Origin: Salinicoccus kekensis
Lineage (GTDB): Bacteria > Bacillota > Bacilli > Staphylococcales > Salinicoccaceae
Direction of reading: 5' to 3'
Assembly (NCBI RefSeq): GCF_900220995.1
Contig: NZ_OBQF01000007.1
Span: 62,001 to 126,000 of the forward strand
Length of the DNA: 64,000 nt
The position numbers were made by a program, and so were the translations under genes. Positions 35,260 through 43,124 of the stretch are shown piece after piece; position 1 is the first letter of the stretch, and the number at the start of each line of letters is the position of its first letter. The notes under the pieces were generated by a model. That model had not been told where the DNA came from, made no database searches, and was given only the letters and a program-made list of their open reading frames with translations.

Positions 35260-35880
35260 CTAAATGTTGCGTTTCTTGGAATAGTATTTTTGTGCATCCT
35301 GTATCTCTTCCCTGATCTCGGACATTTCCTGGTCCAGCAGATAGGCCGCTTCCGCAGCGTTCTGCAGGCGCCTTTTGATCTCGGGCGGGTATTCCCCGGA
35401 ATATTTATAGTTCAGTGTATGCTCGATCGTCGCCCAGAAATTCATGGCGAGCGTCCTGATCTGGAGCTCTGCAAGTATATGGACCGGCCCGTCGATGCTT
35501 TCGACGCGGTACCTTATGATCAGGTGGTAGGAGCGGTAGCCGCTCTCCTTCGTGTTTTCCACATAATCCCTTTCCTCGACGACTTCCATGTCCTCGCGCA
35601 GACGGATCTGGCTGCAGATCATTTCGATGTCGTCGACGAACTGGCACATGATGCGGATGCCTGCAATGTCGTACATCTCTTCACGCAGCCTGTCGTAAGG
35701 GATGTTGCGGGTATTCGCTTTTTCAATGATGCTCTGCACCGGCTTCACCCGGGCGGTCACGAACTCGACCGGCGAGTATTGGCGGTTCAGCTGATAATCT
35801 TTGCGGATCCCCTTGAGCTTGATTTTAAGCTCTTCCACAGCTTGTTGATAGGGCGCAAGAAATTTATCCCATCCATCCAT
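35260..35880 (-). CDS. relQ: small alarmone synthetase RelQ (YjbM)
   Basis: 206 residues. Synthetase core: GIRIMCQFVDDIE near 74, GYRSYHLIIRYRV near 112, ELQIRTLAMNFWATIEH near 136. There is no hydrolase domain, so this is a single-domain (p)ppGpp synthetase, as RelQ tetramers in Bacillus and Staphylococcus, which respond to cell-wall stress. Strong GGAGG site. Heads the relQ-nadK-mgtE transcript. Confidence 0.95.
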   Translation of the reverse strand: MDGWDKFLAPYQQAVEELKIKLKGIRKDYQLNRQYSPVEFVTARVKPVQSIIEKANTRNIPYDRLREEMYDIAGIRIMCQFVDDIEMICSQIRLREDMEVVEERDYVENTKESGYRSYHLIIRYRVESIDGPVHILAELQIRTLAMNFWATIEHTLNYKYSGEYPPEIKRRLQNAAEAAYLLDQEMSEIREEIQDAQKYYSKKRNI

Positions 35881-35986
35881 CTAAACGCCTCCATTTATAT
35901 CTGGTCCGGATATTTGAATTTCAATGCTTCCAACAGAGGACATGCCGGCAAAGGCATGCCCGGGTCAAATCCAGTATAACATTTTG

Positions 35987-36033
35987 CAGTGCGCGCTTCA
36001 CACTCCGCCCCGGGGGCGGGTGCGCACCCACTG
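35987..36033. other. GC-rich imperfect hairpin between relQ and the CYTH gene
   Basis: CCGCCC / GGGCGG forms the inner stem and CAGTG, GCGC at one side pair with GCGC, CACTG at the other, in an otherwise AT-rich divergent promoter region. No T-run follows on either strand, so it is not a simple terminator. A second small stem GCATGCC / GGCATGC lies at 35949-35960. Possibly the 5' end of the relQ transcript or a small RNA. Confidence 0.4.
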
Positions 36034-36141
36034 TTGACGCTTTTAATTTTACCATATCGCCATCCTTTTGATAATGTCCTAAATCTGTTTGCTTTACAGC
36101 CGTTTTTAAATTTCGGATAATACTATATAAGGAGTGAGAGA

Positions 36142-36732
36142 ATGCCGGAACTTGAGATTGAATTTAAAAATTTGCTGAACGAAAATGAATATAGTACGCT
36201 GTATGATACTTTCTTTGAAAATGTGGAGGGCCATTCGCTGGTCAACTATTACATAGATACCCCGGATCTTGAGCTGAGGCGCAATACGCTGCTGCTCAGG
36301 GTGCGTCTCACCTCCGGGAAGCAGGTCATGACACTGAAGGCACCGACGATAAAAGGTGTGCTCGAATTCCATGCGGAAGTAAATTATGATCTGGACAGCA
36401 TGAAACATATCGGCGAGTCGGAAATCCCGGAAGTCATCGCCCATGAGATCGAAAAGCGCGGCATCCGGGTGGAGGACCTGAAAGTCTACGGGCGCCTCGC
36501 CACCGAGCGCCGTGAAACGGAGTATAAGGGCGGACTGCTCGTCCTTGATAAATGTTCATATCTCGATACGACCGACTATGAAATCGAATATGAAGTCAGC
36601 GATTACGATAAAGGTGAAACCATATTCAACCGGCTGATGGAAAAACACGACATCGACCGCCGGGATGAAGTGACGAAAAGCGAACGTTTCTACCGTGTTT
36701 TAAGAAAAGAGAAGGATGATGCAATATGGTGA
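36142..36732 (+). CDS. CYTH-domain phosphatase-like protein (YjbK)
   Basis: 196 residues. N-terminal ELEIEFK (ExExK, the CYTH signature) and further charged tunnel residues LLRVRLTSGKQVMTLKAP (near 52) and LDKCSYLDTTDYEIEYEV. Family members hydrolyse triphosphates, often inorganic tripolyphosphate. It is next to the alarmone synthetase and globin genes in all staphylococci and bacilli. Overlaps the globin gene by 7 bases. Confidence 0.92.
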   Translation: MPELEIEFKNLLNENEYSTLYDTFFENVEGHSLVNYYIDTPDLELRRNTLLLRVRLTSGKQVMTLKAPTIKGVLEFHAEVNYDLDSMKHIGESEIPEVIAHEIEKRGIRVEDLKVYGRLATERRETEYKGGLLVLDKCSYLDTTDYEIEYEVSDYDKGETIFNRLMEKHDIDRRDEVTKSERFYRVLRKEKDDAIW

Positions 36733-37112
36733 AAAAGAACCCGCTCTCGAACCCATATAAAGCGATCGGCACCGAAAAGCTCTACGCCATGGTCGACCGC
36801 TTCTACTACTACGTCGAACGCGACGACCGCATCAACCACCTGTTCCCCGGCGATTTCAAGGAGACCGCCTTCAAGCAGAAACTGTTCCAGGTGCAGTTCC
36901 TCGGCGGGCCGAACCTCTACATCCAGGAATACGGCCATCCGATGATGAAGGCGCGCCATATGCCGTTCGTCATCACGCCGGCGGCCCGGGATGCGTGGCT
37001 TGAAAATATGTACCAGGCCATGCTTGATGTGGAGATCCCTGAAGATTTGAGGGAATTTTTATTCAAAAGGTATACGATGACTGCCAACCATATGGTCAAT
37101 ACACCCGACTGA
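36726..37112 (+). CDS. group II truncated haemoglobin (YjbI)
   Basis: 128 residues, complete 2-on-2 globin: FYYYVERDDRINHLFPGDF near 22-40 with Tyr B10 region, FLGGP near 58 and the proximal His in the GHPMMKARHMPF segment near 69-80, with Trp (DAWLENM) at the distal site typical of group II. Binds haem and oxygen or NO. Translationally coupled to the CYTH gene and followed by yjbH 35 bp later. Confidence 0.93.
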   Translation: MVKKNPLSNPYKAIGTEKLYAMVDRFYYYVERDDRINHLFPGDFKETAFKQKLFQVQFLGGPNLYIQEYGHPMMKARHMPFVITPAARDAWLENMYQAMLDVEIPEDLREFLFKRYTMTANHMVNTPD

Positions 37113-37147
37113 GTTTTCGTATTAGTGAGATTTAAGGAGGAGCTTAG

Positions 37148-37942
37148 ATGGACCGTGTGATACACCAATGGCCGGCGGTTGAGCCGCTCGACCAGAAGGT
37201 TGAAATATTTTACTTTTTCGACCCTTTTTCTGACGTCTGCCGTGAGATGGAACCCATCATCAATAAGCTGATTATTGAATACAGGGAATATGTCACCATA
37301 CAAAAAATACTCGCACCGTCACTCACAGTTTTAACGAAGTGTCAGGCCCAGTCCACCTCTGATCAGGATAATCTTGCACTTGCCTACAAAGCTGCGGAAA
37401 TACAAGGTCGAAATAAAGCCCGCGCATTCATGCGCTATATACTGAACCGCATCGTCCCGACGAAGAGCGTCTGCACATACGACCATATGCTGAAGAGTGC
37501 AGAGCTTGCCGGACTCGATGTGCAGAGCTTCTTTGAGGAAATAAACTCCAGCAACGTCAAGAGCATGCTGAAGCGGGATCTTGCGGTGTACCGCGAAATG
37601 GACATAGAGGAACTCCCCGCGATGGTCTTCTTCAGCGGCGACATCCATGAAGAGGGCATCAAAGTCGAAGGGCCCTACCCTTACCATATATTCACCTACA
37701 TCATCAATGAACTGCTTGAATTCGAAGTGGAGAAGAAACCCCTGCCGGGCATCTATGATTACATCGAATCATTTGAAGTGGTCAGCTTCCATGAGCTGAA
37801 GGTCGTCTTCGAATGGCGCACGGGGCTGCTTTTGAACGAGCTGAAGAAGCTGAAGCTCAGGCGCCTGATCGAGGAAATCGAGACCGATGAGGCTACCTAC
37901 TACCAGATCCGCGGCGGTACCGAAGTGCTGAATGCCAACTGA
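37148..37942 (+). CDS. spxH: ClpXP adaptor SpxH/YjbH (DsbA-like)
   Basis: 264 residues. Thioredoxin/DsbA-like fold with FFDPFSDVCREMEPI near 23-37, where the CxxC site has become SDVC, as in other YjbH proteins; cis-Pro region IEELPAMVFF near 154. YjbH binds the regulator Spx and delivers it to ClpXP, coupling disulfide stress to Spx level. spxA itself is encoded at 46874. Strong AAGGAGGAG site. Followed by a terminator. Confidence 0.93.
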   Translation: MDRVIHQWPAVEPLDQKVEIFYFFDPFSDVCREMEPIINKLIIEYREYVTIQKILAPSLTVLTKCQAQSTSDQDNLALAYKAAEIQGRNKARAFMRYILNRIVPTKSVCTYDHMLKSAELAGLDVQSFFEEINSSNVKSMLKRDLAVYREMDIEELPAMVFFSGDIHEEGIKVEGPYPYHIFTYIINELLEFEVEKKPLPGIYDYIESFEVVSFHELKVVFEWRTGLLLNELKKLKLRRLIEEIETDEATYYQIRGGTEVLNAN

Positions 37943-37970
37943 ATTACATTCTTATTAATCATTTTATTTC

Positions 37971-38006
37971 CCTGCAGGGTGCATTCCGCACTTTGCAGGA
38001 TTTTTT
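37971..38006 (+). terminator. spxH terminator
   Basis: Stem CCTGCA / TGCAGG with inner GTGC / GCAC followed by ATTTTTTT. Confidence 0.8.
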
Positions 38007-38051
38007 TATTATGCAGGGGTGGTATAGTGGATGGTGAAGGAGGTGAGCCGG

Positions 38052-38729
38052 TTGCTGAAAGAATACTTGTCATCGATGAAGATATTTGAAGCGCTGGATG
38101 ATGAAGAAATTTCCGCCGTCGCGGGAATCGCACATCACAGGAATGTGGAGAGCGGGATTCATCTGTTCCATATGGGGGAGGAGATGATCAACTTCTACTT
38201 CGTGGTGAGCGGGAATGTGAAGATATACCGGATCGATGAAGAGGGACGCGAGCAGATCATCAACTTCTTCGGTAAAGGGGAGATGTTCCCGCACCATGCA
38301 GTCTTCAGGAAGGACCCCTACCCTGCCAGTGCGATCACCGCCGAAGATTCCGAAGTGATCTTCATAAGCAAGAAAGATTTCGAGGACGTCATAAGACGGG
38401 AACCCGAAATCGCGGTGAAGCTGTTCCATTACATAGGTGAACTCATCATCGACCTGCAGCACCGCCTCCAGGAGAAGATGCTGAAACCGACCGATGAACA
38501 GGTCCTCCTGCTGATCCGCCGGCTTGCATACGCACACGGACTTGTACTGAGGGACGGGCGGCGTGAAATCACTTTGAAACTGACGAAGCAGGAGATGGCG
38601 AACATGATCGGGCTCACCCGTGAAACGGTGAACCGCAACATTTCCATATTCCGGAAGCTCGGCATACTGGAAATCGGCAGCACAGGACTGATGATCGTCG
38701 ACCTCGAGGCGCTTGAGGAGTATATTTAG
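38052..38729 (+). CDS. CRP/FNR-family regulator, likely activator of the ba3 oxidase operon
   Basis: 225 residues. Cyclic-nucleotide-binding type beta barrel (VVSGNVKIYRIDEEGREQIINFF near 52), long dimer helix, then helix-turn-helix LTKQEMANMIGLTRETVNRNISIFRKLGIL near 178-207. The recognition helix holds RETVNR, the same contacts as RETVGR of E. coli CRP, which read TGTGA. It has no cysteine, so no FNR iron-sulfur cluster. TTG at 38052 is chosen because AAGGAGG is 8 bases ahead; an ATG at 38031 gives seven more residues but a poorer site. Related in target to staphylococcal ArcR. An exact TGTGA-N6-TCACA site precedes the oxidase operon encoded beyond its 3' end. Confidence 0.85.
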   Translation: MLKEYLSSMKIFEALDDEEISAVAGIAHHRNVESGIHLFHMGEEMINFYFVVSGNVKIYRIDEEGREQIINFFGKGEMFPHHAVFRKDPYPASAITAEDSEVIFISKKDFEDVIRREPEIAVKLFHYIGELIIDLQHRLQEKMLKPTDEQVLLLIRRLAYAHGLVLRDGRREITLKLTKQEMANMIGLTRETVNRNISIFRKLGILEIGSTGLMIVDLEALEEYI

Positions 38730-38743
38730 ATTTTTAGTGCGGG

Positions 38744-38771
38744 GCGCGCCGGAGCAGGCGCGTTTTTGTGA
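38744..38771 (+). terminator. terminator of the CRP-type gene
   Basis: Stem CGCGCC / GGCGCG around GGAGCA followed by TTTTTG. Confidence 0.65.
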
Positions 38772-38774
38772 TTT

Positions 38775-39135
38775 AACGGACCGTCCCGGGGCGCGCGACG
38801 AGCGGCTGGGCGCTTAACAGACCGTCCCGGGATGCGCGATGAGCGGTTGGACGTTTAGCGGACCGTCCCGGGGCGCGCGATGAGCGGTTGGGCGCTTAAC
38901 AGACCGTCCCGGGGCGCGCGATGAGCAGTTGGGCGCTTAACAGACCGTCCCGGGGTGGGCGATGAGCGGTTGGGCGTTTATCAGACCGTCCTGGGGCGCG
39001 CGACGAACGGCTGGGCGCTTAACAGACCGTCCCGGGGTGGGCGACGAGCGGTTGGGGACAATTTATCGGCCAAACCAAACTCCACTTGGACGATGGCGGT
39101 GGTCTATCGCTCAATCAGCGACCCCAGTGAGCGAT
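38775..39135 (+). repeat. mixed array: seven family A then two family B units, 41-bp period
   Basis: Family A units start at 38775, 38816, 38857, 38898, 38939, 38980 and 39021; family B at 39065 and 39106. All steps within a family are 41 bp; the A-to-B step is 44. A units here read AAC(A/G)G, ACCGTCCCGGG, GCGCGCGA(T/C)GAGCGG(T/C)TGG, with a weaker match between arms. Between the convergent CRP-type and ctaG-like genes. Confidence 0.95.
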
Positions 39136-39162
39136 GGGGATAATTAGTCAGGAAAATAAAAT

Positions 39163-39193
39163 CCCCGCACACCTCATTCAAAGGTATGCGGGG
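39163..39193. terminator. bidirectional terminator before the array, ctaG-like side
   Basis: Stem CCCCGCACACCT / AGGTATGCGGGG with A-run upstream and T-run downstream, so it can work in both directions; on the - strand it ends the oxidase operon. Confidence 0.85.
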
Positions 39194-39199
39194 TTTATT

Positions 39200-39778
39200 T
39201 TATGATGTTTCGGAATCATCGCCGAAGTACTGGCTCTGGTCGGTGAATAGAACGAGCAGTATATACATGATGATGCACAGTGTGAAAAAGGCGAATCCCC
39301 AGCCGACGGTCTGCTGGTCGATCATGAGGTAGTTGTTGCACAATGTGCTTTCTGCGAATATATACAGGTAAGCCATGACCGCAAATATCACCATCAGCAC
39401 CAGGAACAACACGACTTCGAAAGTTTTCGAGATCTTCTTCCAGCTGTCTCGGAGCGGCACGCCGGCAAGGAACGGCAGCGAGATGAATTTCCACAGCTCA
39501 ACGTACCAGATTTCAAGTGCCTCGTCCATCGCCCGCGGCATCATCCAGTAGACCACGATGACGAGGAAGATCACGACGCCCGGCAGGCCGGTTTTATTGA
39601 AACTTTCGAATATATGGCCGAAGCGTTTCTGGAAGAACGGGGCCATCAAGAGCCCTGAGACGAATAAAAGCATCATCTGCATATGCATATGGAAGGCCAT
39701 CACCGATTCGAGCAGCTCCCGGACCGGGGGCAACGCGAGGAACACGAGGAGCGCAAGGCCGTACCAGAATTGTTTCAT
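39200..39778 (-). CDS. CtaG-like membrane protein, oxidase assembly
   Basis: 192 residues, about five to six membrane segments. An early MAFHMHMQMMLLFVSGLL segment (near 28-45) resembles the His-rich HMxxHM helix of CtaG/caa3_CtaG-type copper proteins that help form the CuB centre. Family match is partial, so the assignment leans on position: last gene of the ba3 oxidase operon, overlapping the SCO gene by four bases. Confidence 0.6.
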   Translation of the reverse strand: MKQFWYGLALLVFLALPPVRELLESVMAFHMHMQMMLLFVSGLLMAPFFQKRFGHIFESFNKTGLPGVVIFLVIVVYWMMPRAMDEALEIWYVELWKFISLPFLAGVPLRDSWKKISKTFEVVLFLVLMVIFAVMAYLYIFAESTLCNNYLMIDQQTVGWGFAFFTLCIIMYILLVLFTDQSQYFGDDSETS

Positions 39779-40407
39779 CTCAGCCCCACCTCCCCGCCCG
39801 CTTCAACCGCACGCACAACCGTCTCCGCGGCATGGTCGACATCGCGGTAATCGAGCACCTCGCCGAGCCTCCCGTCCGGCTCTATCAGATAAAACGATGT
39901 GTTGTGCTGATAATCCGTATCACCTTCCGGGATGACCGTGACGCCGTACATCTCAAGGATGCCGGCTAAATCGTCCTCATCCGGCACCCTGAGCATCCGC
40001 CACGTCTCGCCATCTGCATCGAAGTATCCGGCATAACGGTCCAGCACTTCGGCCGTATCCCTTTCCGTATCGAATGAGATGCTGAGGAACACCAAATCAT
40101 CCTGATACTGCCCCGCATCGATCATATCGTAGACATATTTCATGTTCGACGACATCTCGGGGCACGCGGTTGCACATGAAGTGTAGATGAAGGTCATCAG
40201 CATGTGTTTACCTTCGAATTCATCAAAGTTATAGGCGCGACCTTTATTGTCGACGACTTCAATATTCGGGAATTCAGGCAGCTGCTCCTTCAGTTCATTC
40301 AGCCTCTCCTGTTCGATCGTGAAGGCCGAAAAGCCGCTTGTCGAGAAAAATATGAGGAGGCCGCCCAGGAATAAAATGACTCCGCTGATTATGAGTTCTT
40401 TTTTCAT
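39775..40407 (-). CDS. SCO1/SenC copper chaperone
   Basis: 210 residues. One N-terminal membrane anchor (about 5-25), then a thioredoxin-like extracellular domain with SCATACPEM (CxxxCP) near 77 and a downstream His (YQHNTSFYLIEPDG near 177). SCO proteins deliver copper to the CuA site of cytochrome oxidase; the subunit II gene lies in the same operon. Confidence 0.93.
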   Translation of the reverse strand: MKKELIISGVILFLGGLLIFFSTSGFSAFTIEQERLNELKEQLPEFPNIEVVDNKGRAYNFDEFEGKHMLMTFIYTSCATACPEMSSNMKYVYDMIDAGQYQDDLVFLSISFDTERDTAEVLDRYAGYFDADGETWRMLRVPDEDDLAGILEMYGVTVIPEGDTDYQHNTSFYLIEPDGRLGEVLDYRDVDHAAETVVRAVEAGGEVGLR

Positions 40408-40435
40408 CTGTCATGACCTCCTTTAATATTGATCT

Positions 40436-42079
40436 TTAAAACGTCCGGATTGGCGGCGACCCCGGCGGTGCATTGCCGATCAGGTCCACAAGCGGCACGA
40501 CATAGCCCATGGAGATGATCAGCACCGCGACGATGACCCAGAGTCCCCAGTTCTCCGTCCACTTCGGTGTTTTATGCGCATCTTCCTCCTCCTCTTCGAC
40601 GACCATGAACGGCGTATAGCCTTTCGGCGAGAGGAACATCAAGTGATAGACGATGTAGACCATCAGTACGACCCCGGCAAACAGGAGCGTTCCGCCGGCA
40701 CCGACGAACAGCAGGTACGGATCCCATTCGAGCGCCGTGGCATTGCCGCCGTAAGTCGTATATTCCGTACGGCGCGGGGAGCCGAGCAGCCCGACATAGG
40801 ACATCGACAGGGTCATGAATAGCATGCCGACCGTCCAGAGCATCGTCTGCCAGATGCCGAGGTTGTGGATCTTTTTGGTGAGCACCCTGCCCGACAAGTG
40901 CGGGATGAGCCAGTAGACCAGTCCGAAGAATGTCAGCACGACCGCGACCCCGACGGTCACGTGGAAGTGCCCGACCACCCACAGCGTATTATGGACGACC
41001 TGGTTCAGCTGGTTGTTGGTTTGTGCGATGCCGCCGGCACCGCCGAAGATGAATGAAATCATCGCAAGCATGATGGTGAGGAACCTCACGTCATGCCATG
41101 GCAGTTTCCAGAACCAGCCGAGCAGCCCCTTGCCGCCGCGCCGGCGGCCCGTCCGTTCAAGCACGGCGAACAGTGCGAAGGCGGTCAGAAGTGACGGCAC
41201 GGCAATCGCAAGGCTCATGAACAGATGCATGAACTTCAAACCTTCCGAGAAAGCGGGATCCACGATCTGATGGTGGAAACCACCCGGCACGTTCAGTACG
41301 ACGATCAGGATGACAACGGCCCTTGCAAGCGAGTCACTGAACAGCTTGCCGCCGATGACCCTCGGCACGACCATGTACCATGCCGACACTGCAACGAGGT
41401 ACCAGACGTTGACGAGCGTATGTCCGAATGCCCAGAATAAAGTCCGCGTCAGCATCACGTTGATCGTATCGATCCAGCCGAACGTCCAGGGTATGATGTA
41501 GAACACTTCAGCAGCCACGAACAACGTCGCAAAAGTGATCAGGATGTATACGCCGACTGCGAAGAATGCGAACAGCGGCAGGTGGCGGCCTTTATTCCGC
41601 CGCTTCCAGCGGAACGCGCTGATGAACACGCCGAGGCCTGAAAGCCAGATGTTCAGTACGACGAAGACCAGTCCGATGTAGAACCACGGGCTTGCAGCCA
41701 TCGGTGCGTAAAAAGTGTAAAGCACCGTCGCTTCACCCGCGAGCACCATGATGGTGACGAGCAGCGCACCGAACATGAACAGCCCGTAGGCGACCCAGCC
41801 CATCATCCGTATGCCTTTCGAGAGCCCGCCGAGGACATAGTCCGTCGCCGACCATAAGTAGCCGTTCATGAAAAGCGTCGTGAATGCGAGTATCAGGAAA
41901 ATCCCGTGAAGCGTGAGCACTTCGTAATAGTTGATGCCGCCGACGATTTCAAGTACACCGGCACGGTTCAGTCCCTGGATGAGTCCGAGGAACCCCCCGA
42001 CGAGGAGGAGCGCGAAGGCTGTCGCAAAGTTCGTCAATGCCAATTTGTTCGATGTGACGATTTTAAGTGGTTTATTCAT
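40436..42079 (-). CDS. ba3-type cytochrome c oxidase subunit I
   Basis: 547 residues, about 13 membrane segments. Haem and CuB ligands: HGIFLILAFTTLFMNGYL near 60 (low-spin haem His), FWAFGHTLVNVWYL near 217, GFHHQIVDP near 268 (His-His pair of CuB) and VGHFHVTVGVAV near 374. The sequence fits the B-type (ba3) haem-copper family, high-affinity oxygen reductases. ATG at 42079 after GGAGGAG; the frame continues upstream into subunit II but without a site. Four bases after subunit II. Confidence 0.93.
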   Translation of the reverse strand: MNKPLKIVTSNKLALTNFATAFALLLVGGFLGLIQGLNRAGVLEIVGGINYYEVLTLHGIFLILAFTTLFMNGYLWSATDYVLGGLSKGIRMMGWVAYGLFMFGALLVTIMVLAGEATVLYTFYAPMAASPWFYIGLVFVVLNIWLSGLGVFISAFRWKRRNKGRHLPLFAFFAVGVYILITFATLFVAAEVFYIIPWTFGWIDTINVMLTRTLFWAFGHTLVNVWYLVAVSAWYMVVPRVIGGKLFSDSLARAVVILIVVLNVPGGFHHQIVDPAFSEGLKFMHLFMSLAIAVPSLLTAFALFAVLERTGRRRGGKGLLGWFWKLPWHDVRFLTIMLAMISFIFGGAGGIAQTNNQLNQVVHNTLWVVGHFHVTVGVAVVLTFFGLVYWLIPHLSGRVLTKKIHNLGIWQTMLWTVGMLFMTLSMSYVGLLGSPRRTEYTTYGGNATALEWDPYLLFVGAGGTLLFAGVVLMVYIVYHLMFLSPKGYTPFMVVEEEEEDAHKTPKWTENWGLWVIVAVLIISMGYVVPLVDLIGNAPPGSPPIRTF

Positions 42080-42083
42080 CTCT

Positions 42084-42554
42084 TCACTCCTCCACCGTGA
42101 TTGTTGCAGACATCGTCTGGTGGCCCACACCACAGTACTCGTTGCATACCATGATGTATTCGCCCGCTTCGTGGAATGTCTGCGTGATTTCCTGGATATA
42201 TCCCGGCACGACCATCGTGTTCAAGTTTGTATGCGGCACGTTGACACCGTGGACGACATCTTTCGTCGCCATCCTGAATGTCACTTCCGCACCTTCCGGC
42301 ACCGTGATCTCACCGGGTTCGAATTGGAATGCCTGCAGCGTCATGATCACTTCATACTGGTTATCTCCCGTCTCATAGACGCCGGGTTCGGAAAATTCCG
42401 GATGCTCCTCCACCGTCTGTGGATCGATGTGTTCCTTGTGCGAAGGCGGCGCCATGCCGAGGGCGAATGCCTGGTATCCCGTGATGCCCATCGCAATGAT
42501 GATGATGCCGACTGCGATGATCATCCAAATTTCTTCCATCCTGTTCATTTTCAT
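42084..42554 (-). CDS. ba3-type cytochrome c oxidase subunit II
   Basis: 156 residues. A single N-terminal membrane helix (about 7-28) and a cupredoxin domain whose CuA site is MVCNEYCGVGHQTM near 132-145 (Cys, Cys, His, Met) plus an upstream His (DVVHGVNVPHT near 104). It accepts electrons from cytochrome c. Short compared with A-type subunit II, as usual for ba3 enzymes. Confidence 0.93.
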   Translation of the reverse strand: MKMNRMEEIWMIIAVGIIIIAMGITGYQAFALGMAPPSHKEHIDPQTVEEHPEFSEPGVYETGDNQYEVIMTLQAFQFEPGEITVPEGAEVTFRMATKDVVHGVNVPHTNLNTMVVPGYIQEITQTFHEAGEYIMVCNEYCGVGHQTMSATITVEE

Positions 42555-42581
42555 GATCTGTAAACCCCTTTCCCGTCCTTT

Positions 42582-42740
42582 TTAAAATCGCATGATGAAC
42601 AAAACAAGCAGCACACCGGTCCACAGGACGATCGATCCGCCCACGAAGAATAGTGTGGAGAACAACGTTCCCTTCAGGGACATTTCGTCCTCAGTGCTTC
42701 TTTCAACCGGCTTTTCCTCTTCTCTCAGTCTCTCTTTCAT
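42582..42740 (-). CDS. small single-helix oxidase subunit (IIa-like)
   Basis: 52 residues: a charged cytoplasmic N-terminus (MKERLREEEKPVERSTEDEM) and one membrane helix (about 27-49) ending at the C-terminus. It precedes subunit II by 27 bp, the position of the IIa subunit in ba3 operons. ATG at 42740 after GGGAGGG; the longer frame upstream lacks a site. Confidence 0.75.
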   Translation of the reverse strand: MKERLREEEKPVERSTEDEMSLKGTLFSTLFFVGGSIVLWTGVLLVLFIMRF

Positions 42741-42780
42741 GTATAATCCCTCCCATCGGTTCAAGTCTGTTCATTTAACT

Positions 42781-42830
42781 TGATTCAAGTATATAGCCGA
42801 TTTAGGACTGGCACTGTGATCCTGGTCACA
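42781..42830 (-). promoter_or_regulatory. ba3 oxidase promoter with CRP-type operator
   Basis: On the - strand TATACT (42793-42788) is a -10, giving a start near 42781. Upstream lies TGTGACCAGGATCACA (42830-42815), a perfect TGTGA-N6-TCACA palindrome. Its centre is at about -41.5, the class II position where a CRP-type activator replaces the -35; the -35 itself (CAGTGC) is poor, as expected of an activated promoter. Confidence 0.8.
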
Positions 42831-42892
42831 TTAAAAAGGATTTCATGCGGGTTTTTAAATTTGGAATATTCAGTTAAATGAGGGCATAAAAA

Positions 42893-42920
42893 AGCAGCAC
42901 ACCTTCTATAGTGTGCTGCT
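42893..42920 (-). terminator. pepF terminator
   Basis: Stem AGCAGCACAC / GTGTGCTGCT around 8 bases; on the - strand followed by six T. The 200 bp between it and the pepF stop hold no gene. Confidence 0.85.
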
Positions 42921-43124
42921 CAAACAAAGGGGATGGGAGAAATTTTTCACTGTTTTAACAAAGGGGTATGTTTTTCAGTGATAAAATTTTCATGTATAAA
43001 ATATAACATCCCGCAAGGCTTCAAGCAACATTTTGAACAGCTTTTCACAATTTGTTCATAATGTAAACGTATTCACATACTCACTTGTCTACAAAATATA
43101 TACATGTAGTGATTTCTGCCTGTT

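Noticed and set aside
43061-43075. Perfect cre match (ATGTAAACGTATTCA) upstream of the oxidase operon
   Set aside because: It lies between the pepF stop and the pepF terminator, about 280 bp upstream of the oxidase promoter and separated from it by that terminator; no promoter close by makes use of it. Kept only as a possible chance match.
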